64,000 bases of DNA from Bubalus kerabau (Eukaryota; Chordata; Mammalia; Artiodactyla; Bovidae). The position numbers and the translations under genes were made by a program. Below, one piece after another: positions 57,880 to 64,000 of this stretch (the first letter of the stretch is position 1; every line of letters starts with the position of its first letter). The notes below the pieces were generated by a model, which was given only the letters and a program-made list of their open reading frames with translations, had not been told where the DNA came from and did not search any database. The stretch is from the NCBI RefSeq assembly GCF_029407905.1, contig NC_073635.1, forward strand, positions 41,469,501-41,533,500. The letters are read 5' to 3'.

Positions 57880-58334
57880 AAAAATATAAAGAAACCACAA
57901 CAAAAGAAAAAGGGGCAGAGATGCGATGTATTTGACTCACACTTCTAGGTAGGTGACCCAAGTACTGGAGGATGATCACAATTGTGAATCTCTCTGAGGA
58001 GAAAGGGGTTTGAATCTCACATTGTGCTCCCAGCCTGGGATTCCTGCCCTGGGAGGATGAATCCCAATAACATCTGAAGGCCAGCATGATTTGCACATGA
58101 GAGAGTAGGATGGAGTAGGAAACAGAGACTCTACTACTAAAGGGTGAACATTCCATGACCCAGAAGAGAGGAAGTAACATGAAAGGAGCCTGATTAAGGC
58201 TCACCTGCTGATAATGAAGAGTCTTGCAGTGAGCAGGAGGCAACTGGGACTCCTCTGAGGACATAGACACTGGAAGTAGTCATTTGGGAAGCTCACTCTA
58301 ATATGAGTTGGCACTGGCAAAAGACATTTTGTAG
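57880..58334 (+). mobile_element. Old L1 5' UTR, first part
   Basis: ctcccagcctgggattcctg, aaggccagcatgatttgcac, aggaaacagagactctacta, ggaggcaactgggactcctc and gggaagctcactctaatatg are typical of an old L1 5' UTR in sense orientation. It resumes at about 58863 after an inverted L1 segment. An antisense frame of 130 codons runs through it (57878-58270, minus strand), with no known domain. Confidence 0.65.
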
Positions 58335-58862
58335 TCATCCAAAATGTTTTTTGGTGCTAAACTTAGCTTTTGCTTCTATGTAAAAGTAAACTCTCCTTCA
58401 AATCTGAATCGTTGCCTTGTCGGATAGATGCTTCATTGCAGGTCTTTTTCTTTTATCACTCTGGCTATATTATGCCACTCCCTCTGGTCTGGAAAGTTTC
58501 ACTGAATAATCAGATATTAGTCCAATGGGTGTTCCCTTTTCTATAACTGGTAGCTTTTCTCTAGCTGCTTTTAATATTCTCTGTTTAATTTTTGCCATTA
58601 TATAATATGTCTTGTGTGGACCTTTTTAGGTTGATCTTGTTTATGACCTTCTTTGCTTCCTGGACCTGCATGTGCTCCCTCTCCCAGTTTGGGGAAGTTT
58701 TCAGATTTTTTTTTTTTTTTCCAAATAATTAATCTGCCTCTTTTTTTATTTTATTTTTTTCTCTTTCTGAGACTTCCATAATGTAAATGGTATTATACTT
58801 GATTTACTGAGAGTCTTTTCTTTTAAAATTCTTTCTTTTTTTTTTTTTTCCTGTTAATCTTG
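58335..58862 (-). mobile_element. Inverted L1 ORF1 segment inside L1 5' UTR
   Basis: The complement of 58378-58862 is the same L1 stretch as plus-strand 60160-60650: shared blocks include gacctgcaatgaa, ctatccgacaaggca, gggaacaccca, cagaccagagggagtggca and aaaacttccccaaa. It interrupts the 5' UTR; similar sequence (ggcactggca near 58310, gacactggca near 58863) stands on both sides. No 3' UTR or poly(A) of its own is visible. Confidence 0.8.
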
Positions 58863-59152
58863 TGACACTGGCACAGGAAAATTCCATTTTAAACTCATCC
58901 CTCTGGTCATTAGTGCTTGGGGCTTAGTCAATCAGCAATAGGCTGACACCAACCCCAGAACCCCCAGGACGCTCAGCCAGCTGATCTGAGACATAACCCT
59001 ACAGAAGAGCTGACTGGCAGCAACCACTTGAGAGAGCTTGGCTGTGAGCCAGGCCAGAGGCCAGCTCTATCTACAAACATATTAACACTAGTCAGCCTAC
59101 TGGACAGAATAGTCCATGGTATCTACAATTGAGGTAACCCTAGAGGTGATGG

Positions 59153-59420
59153 TTGAAGAAGGAAATGGCACCCCACTCCAATACTCTTGCCTGGAGAATT
59201 CCATGGACGGAGGAGCCTGGTAGGCTGCAGACCATGGGGTGAAGAGTCAGGCACGACTGAGCAACTTCACTTTCACTTTTCCCTTTCATGCATTGGAGAA
59301 GGACATGGCAACCCACTCCAGTGTTCTTGCCTGGAGAATCCCAGGGATGGGGGAGCTTGGTGGGCTGCCGTCTATGGGGTCGCACAGAGTTGGACACGAC
59401 TGAAGTGACTTAACAGCAGC
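59153..59420 (+). mobile_element. Bov-A2 SINE, first of an adjacent pair
   Basis: gaagaaggaaatggcacccc to gaagtgacttaacagcagc. Flanked by agaggtgatgg at 59142-59152 and 59421-59431, a target-site duplication. It lies head-to-tail with the next Bov-A2. Confidence 0.95.
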
Positions 59421-59431
59421 AGAGGTGATGG

Positions 59432-59696
59432 CACCCCACTCCGGTACTCTTGCCTGGAAAATCCCATGGACATAGGAGCCTGGTAGGCTTCAGTCCACGG
59501 GGTCGCAAAGAGTTGGACACGACTGAGTGACTTCACTTTCACTTTTCACTTTCATGCATTGGAGAAGGAAATGGCAACCCACGCCAGTGTTCTTGCCTGG
59601 AAAATTCCAGGGACAGGGGAGCCTGGTGGGCTGCCGTCTATGGGGCCGCACAGAGTTGGACATGGCTGAAGTGACTTAGCAGCAGTAGCAGCAGTA
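59432..59696 (+). mobile_element. Bov-A2 SINE, second of an adjacent pair
   Basis: Starts at caccccactccggtactctt, directly after the duplication of the first copy, and ends at (agc)n-like cagcagtagcagcagtagag. A few bases of its own 5' end are missing or shared with the neighbour's target site. Confidence 0.95.
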
Positions 59697-60937
59697 GAGT
59701 ATATAGCTATGCGGGCCAGAGGAGAATACATACCTGGGTCCTATAAGATGTCTTCTATATAAGGTCACTTCTCCAAGATTTGAAAATGTAACCATCTTAT
59801 CTAATACATGACAGTAAAAGAGAATCAGGAAAAAGGAGGATACAGAGGAATATGTTCCAAATGAAAGATCAAAATGAAATTTCATAAAAGAGATAGATAA
59901 GCAAACTTTGCTTAGAGATAAGCAAACTATCTGATGAATACTTCAAAATAATGATCATAAGATTATCGATCAGCAGAAGAAAGGATGAACACATGAGAAT
60001 TTTAATAAAAAGTTATAAAATGTAAAGAAGAAGGAAACAAAGTTAAATAATACAATAATTGAAACAAAAACAACACTAGAAGGAATCAACAATGATTAGC
60101 TGATACAGAGAAACAAATCAGCAAATTGGAAGACAGAATAATGTAAATCACCTAATCTGAGCAGAAAAAAAAATTTTTTTTTTTTAAATGAGGCTACTCT
60201 AAAACACCCCGGGTAAATCAAATGTACTACCATCCACATTATGGGAGTCTCAGACAGAAAAGAGAGAGAGAGAGAAATGATCAGATTAATTATTTGAAAA
60301 AAATAATAGCTGAAAACTTCCCCAAAGTGGAAAAGGAAGCACATTCACATCCAGGAAGCATAGAGAGTCACAAGCAAAATCAACCAAAGAAATCCACACC
60401 AAGACATATTATAATATAAATGGCAAAAAATAAAGAAAATAAGACAGAACATTAAAAGCAATGAGAAAAAGAACTATTTACAAAAGAGGGAACACCCACT
60501 GGACTAAAATCTGATTATTCAGTGCAACTTGCAGACCAGAGGGAGTGGCATGATACAATCAGATTGATAAAAGGAAAAGACCTGCAATGAAACATACTCT
60601 ATCCGACAAGGCAGCAATTAAGATTTGAAGGAGAGATTAAAGGTTTAATAGAAGCAAAATCTAAAATAGTTTTGAATCACTAAACAGCTTTACAAGAAAT
60701 GTTAAAAAGACTCCTCTCAATGGGAAAAAAGAATGCAACTAGAAAGATGAAAATTAGAAATAAAAAGATATCATTAATAAAGGCAAACATAAAAAAATAT
60801 AATATATCACTATTTATAAAGCTAGTCTGAAGGATAAAGCAACAATGAGTGGGAAGTAAAAATTTAAGGTTGCAAGAATGTGTTAGAACTTAGGATATCA
60901 CTTAAGAAATACGTGTGTGTGTGTTTGTGTGTGTATA

Positions 60938-61125
60938 TACCTTTCCCAAGTTGCTCAGCTGTAAAGAAACTGCTTTCAATGCAGGAGATGTATGTTCAAT
61001 CCCTGGGTCAGGAAGATTCCCTGGAGAAGGAAATGGCAATCAACTCCAGTATACTTGCCTGGGAAATGAGGAGTGTGGTCAGCTTCAGTCCATAGGGTCA
61101 CAAAAGATTCAGACATGACTGAGAC
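60938..61125 (+). mobile_element. Bov-tA SINE nested in L1 linker
   Basis: cctttcccaagttgctcagc, ctgctttcaatgcaggagat, gttcaatccctgggtcagga, body to cagacatgactgagacacta. A (gt)n run at about 60911-60931 precedes it. Confidence 0.9.
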
Positions 61126-61842
61126 ACTAACCAACAACAACCAAAAACCAAAAATCTATAGGAGATACACACACACCAAAGAGAAAGGAATCCAGACATA
61201 AAAATAAAGATAGACACTCACTCATAAGGTGAGATAATGAGGAAGTGAAGAATAAGAACTATAAAAACAACTGAAAAACAATTAATGAATTGAAAATAAG
61301 TACATACCAATAAATGATTACTTTATAAATAAACTAAAAGTTTCAACCAAAAGACACTGAGTGCTGAATGTTTATAAAACAAGACTCATCTATAAGCAGC
61401 CTATAAGAAGCTCACCTCAGATCTAAAGACACACAGAGACTGAAAGACAGGGAAAAGGTATTCCATACAAAGGGAATAAAAAGAAGGTTGGGGTAGCAAT
61501 ATTTATATCAGACAAACATACTATGAACAAATATTGCAATAAGAAACAAAGATATTATATAGTTATAAGGAGAAAATTCAAAGAAGAAAATAAATCAATC
61601 AGAAATAAATATGTACCCTACACAAAGGCAAATAAATATAAAGAAAATATTAAGAAATGTAAATGGAGAAATTAACAGTACCACAATAATAGAAGGAGAC
61701 TTTGACAACTCTCTGACATCAATGGTCAGAACAGGTCAGATCATGTAGACAGAAAATTAATAAGAAAACAGATATAAAATGACACATTAGACTATATGGA
61801 TTCATTATATATATATACAAACATATGCATATACATATATAT

Positions 61843-62068
61843 AGTTATTGTTAGTCATTAAGTTGTGTCCAACTCTTTTGAGACCCCATGGACTATAGCC
61901 TCCCAACTTCCTCTATTTATGGGATTTTCCCAGTGAGAATACTGGGGTGGATTGCCACGCCCTCTTGCAAGGGATCTTTCTGACCTAGGGATCAAACCCA
62001 TGTCTCCTGTGTTTTGTGATTGCAGGCAGATTCTTTTCCACTGAAGCACCGATATAGGGAAGCCTATA
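61843..62068 (-). mobile_element. Bov-tA2 SINE nested in L1 ORF2
   Basis: Antisense: gttattgttagtcattaagt at left, gggtggattgccacgccctc centre, ccactgaagcaccgatatag at right. Old; the (at)n and (ca)n runs at 61807-61845 and 62079-62140 flank it. Confidence 0.9.
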
Positions 62069-62078
62069 ATACATGCAC

Positions 62079-62141
62079 ATACATACACACACACACATAC
62101 CACACACACACGTGTATGTAAATATATATATATATATATAA
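62079..62141. repeat. CA and TA microsatellites
   Basis: Compound simple repeat: (ca)n with an interruption, cgtgtatgtaa, then (ta)n. It follows the 5' side of the Bov-tA2. Confidence 0.9.
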
Positions 62142-63748
62142 AACATTGTATCCAAAAGCAACAGAATGCATATTATTTTAAAGAGCATATGTAACATCTC
62201 CAGGATAGATTACATGCTAGGCCACAAAATAAATTTCAAAAAATTCAAGAATATTGAAATCATATCAAGCATATTTTTTAACTAAAACACTATGAGACTA
62301 GAAATCAACTGCAAGAAAATAACTGTAAAAAGGTCAAACAAGTGGAGGTTAAAAACATATACTACTAAATAATCAATTGTTTATAGAATAAAGTAGAAAG
62401 CAATTTTTTAAAAAACCTAGAAAGAAATAAAAATGAAAACACAATGATCCAAAATCTATTGAACACAGGAAAGATAGTTCTAAGAGGGAAGTTTTTAGTG
62501 ACACAAGCCTTCTTCAGGAAGTAGGAGAACCTCAAATAAACAGTATAATCTTATACCAAAGGAAGTAGAAAAGAAAAAAAGAACCAGCAAAACCCAAACT
62601 TCAGAGTAGGAAAGAAATTATTAAAATCAGAGCAGAAATAGAAACCAAAATATAATCGAAAATATCATGAAACTAACAGCTGGTTAATTGAAGAGAAAAA
62701 TAAAATTGGCAAAATTTAGCCAACTCATCAAGAACAAAGAAAATAAGATCAGAATTAAAGGAAAAGTTACAACCTACACCACAGGAATACAAAAGATCAT
62801 AAGAGAGTACTTAAAACAACTATATGTCACTAAAATGGAAAACCTAGGAAAATCAAATTCCTAGAAACATATAATCTCCTAAAACTGAACCAGGAGGAAT
62901 TAGAGAATATGAATACACCAATTACCAGTAATAAAATTAAATTAGCATTAAAAAACACTAGCAACAAACTAAAGTCCTGGATCAGATGAATTAACAGGTG
63001 AATTTTACCAAACATTAAAAGAAAAGTTAACACTCATTCTTCTCAGACTATTCAAATAACTGCAGAGAAAGAAATACTTTCAAATGCATTTTACAAGGCT
63101 ATCATCACTCTCATAACAAAACTAGATAAAGATAAAACAAAAAAAGAAAATTACAGTTCAGCTTCACTGATGAACAAATATGCATATGAGTAAACTGAGT
63201 TCAGTAACACATTGAAAATATCACACACCATGATCACATGTAATTTATCCTAGGGATATAAATATGGATGGTTCAATGTTTGCAAATCAATCAATATGAT
63301 TCACCATTTTCACAAATTGAATAATAAATGTTATGTGATTATCTCAATAGATGCAGAAAAGCTTTGGACAAAAAACAACAACCACTCTTGATAAAAAAAC
63401 AATAAAACAATTTGGTAGAGAAGAAACATATCTCAGCATAATAAAAGCCACATTAGACACATCTACACCACATCATACTTAATGATGAAAAGAAAAAAAA
63501 AAAAAAAACGAAAGTATATCCTCTAAGCTCAGGAACACAATAAGCATGGCTACTTTCATCAGTTTTATCTAACAAAGTAGAAACGTTCTAGCCAGAGCAA
63601 TCAGGCAAGAAAAAAGGAATCTAAATTAGAGAGAAAAACATAAAACTATCCCCATTTGTAGATGACATATAGAGAAAAAAATTTAAAACTCAGCAAATTT
63701 TTTTTTTAATTAATAAATGAACTTAATGAAGTTGCTGGATACAAAATT

Positions 63749-64000
63749 TAGTTCAGTTCAGTTGCTCAGTCCTGTCTGACTCTTTGCGACGCCATGAACC
63801 GCAGCACGCCAGGCCTCCCTGTCCATCACCAACTCCCGGAGACCACCCAAACCCATGTGCATCTCGTCGGTGATGCCATCCAACCATCTCATCCTCTGTC
63901 GTCCCCTTCTCCTCCTGCCCTCAATCTTACCCAGCATCAGGGTCCTTTCAAATGAGTCAGCCCTTCACATCAGGTGGCCAAAGTATTGGAGTTTCAGCTT
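63749..64000 (-). mobile_element. BovB LINE 3' end, running off the window
   Basis: Antisense BovB starting at the terminal gttcagttcagttgctcagt and continuing to the window edge at aagtattggagtttcagctt. Close to consensus, so fairly young. It interrupts L1 ORF2; its target-site duplication partner must lie to the right, outside this window. Confidence 0.95.

Larger units (their letters stand above)
58863..60937 (+). mobile_element. Old L1: rest of 5' UTR and ORF1
   Basis: 5' UTR text (gtcattagtgcttggggctt; caataggctgacaccaaccc) is followed, after two Bov-A2 SINEs, by aagatgtcttctatataagg, then ORF1 from about 59800 (aggaatatgttccaaatgaa; atcaacaatgattagctgat; aaaacttccccaaagtggaa; gggagtggcatgatacaatc) to about 60700, then the linker. 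ORF1 frames are broken throughout. Confidence 0.8.
61126..63748 (+). mobile_element. Old L1 ORF2 (endonuclease to RT), cut by BovB at right
   Basis: In order: catctataagcagcctataa with gaagctcacctcag, gtagcaatatttatatcaga, gagactttgacaactctctg, taggccacaaaataaatttc, gcagaaatagaaaccaaaat, gatgaattaacaggtgaatt, gttcaatgtttgcaaatcaa, gataaaaaaacaataaaaca, the RT site (PFVDDI where active L1 has FADDM) at about 63652, and ataaatgaacttaatgaagt. It breaks at gatacaaaattta, where a BovB begins; the rest probably lies beyond the window. Many stops. Confidence 0.88.

Overview
The window is AT-rich nuclear DNA of a ruminant, most likely a bovid. The evidence is the repeat content: about a dozen BovB (RTE-type) LINE fragments, many tRNA-headed Bov-tA SINEs, five dimeric Bov-A2 SINEs, two CHR-type tRNA SINEs and several 3' ends of a young bovine-type L1. 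Older mammalian repeats (L2, MIR, old L1, MLT1-type and other LTRs, Tigger-like DNA transposons) lie beneath them. I cannot name the species or chromosome from sequence alone.

I found no host protein-coding gene, no exon with convincing splice structure, no stand-alone RNA gene and no CRISPR array or operon. Every longer open reading frame that I can identify is a decayed piece of a transposon protein: BovB reverse transcriptase, L1 ORF2, or a Tigger transposase. The window reads as a gene desert or the inside of a very large intron.

Layout: 0-8.4 kb is dense BovB and L1, including a BovB inserted head-on into another BovB, followed by an MLT1 LTR. 8.4-12 kb is mostly unrecognised sequence. 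12-18.4 kb holds a minus-strand L1 split by BovB and a long L2 split by SINEs. 18.4-20.9 kb is mostly unrecognised. 20.9-28.3 kb is one old plus-strand L1, traceable from 5' UTR to 3' UTR, that has taken six later insertions, among them a younger L1 with an inverted 5' end and a perfect 21-bp target-site duplication. 29.6-34.5 kb is the most repeat-poor part and holds the best candidates for conserved non-coding sequence. 34.5-45.8 kb has an old L1, a palindromic DNA transposon, two long minus-strand BovB copies and two LTR-like repeats. 45.8-54.6 kb has an old L1, two plus-strand BovB copies (one young with an open reverse-transcriptase frame) and an old L1 3' UTR cut by several insertions. 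54.6-57.7 kb has an LTR, a Tigger 5' half and SINEs. 57.9-63.7 kb is a second long old L1, interrupted by an inverted L1 segment, two adjacent Bov-A2 SINEs and Bov-tA copies; a BovB runs off the window end.

The sequence does not support a new biological system. Its interest lies in the insertion history, a possible chimeric retrotransposition near 1.7-2.7 kb, inverted repeats able to form long double-stranded RNA if transcribed, and the repeat-poor 31-34 kb block. Family names come from recognising consensus features by eye; no database search was run, and element edges are good to roughly 5-20 bases unless a target-site duplication is quoted.
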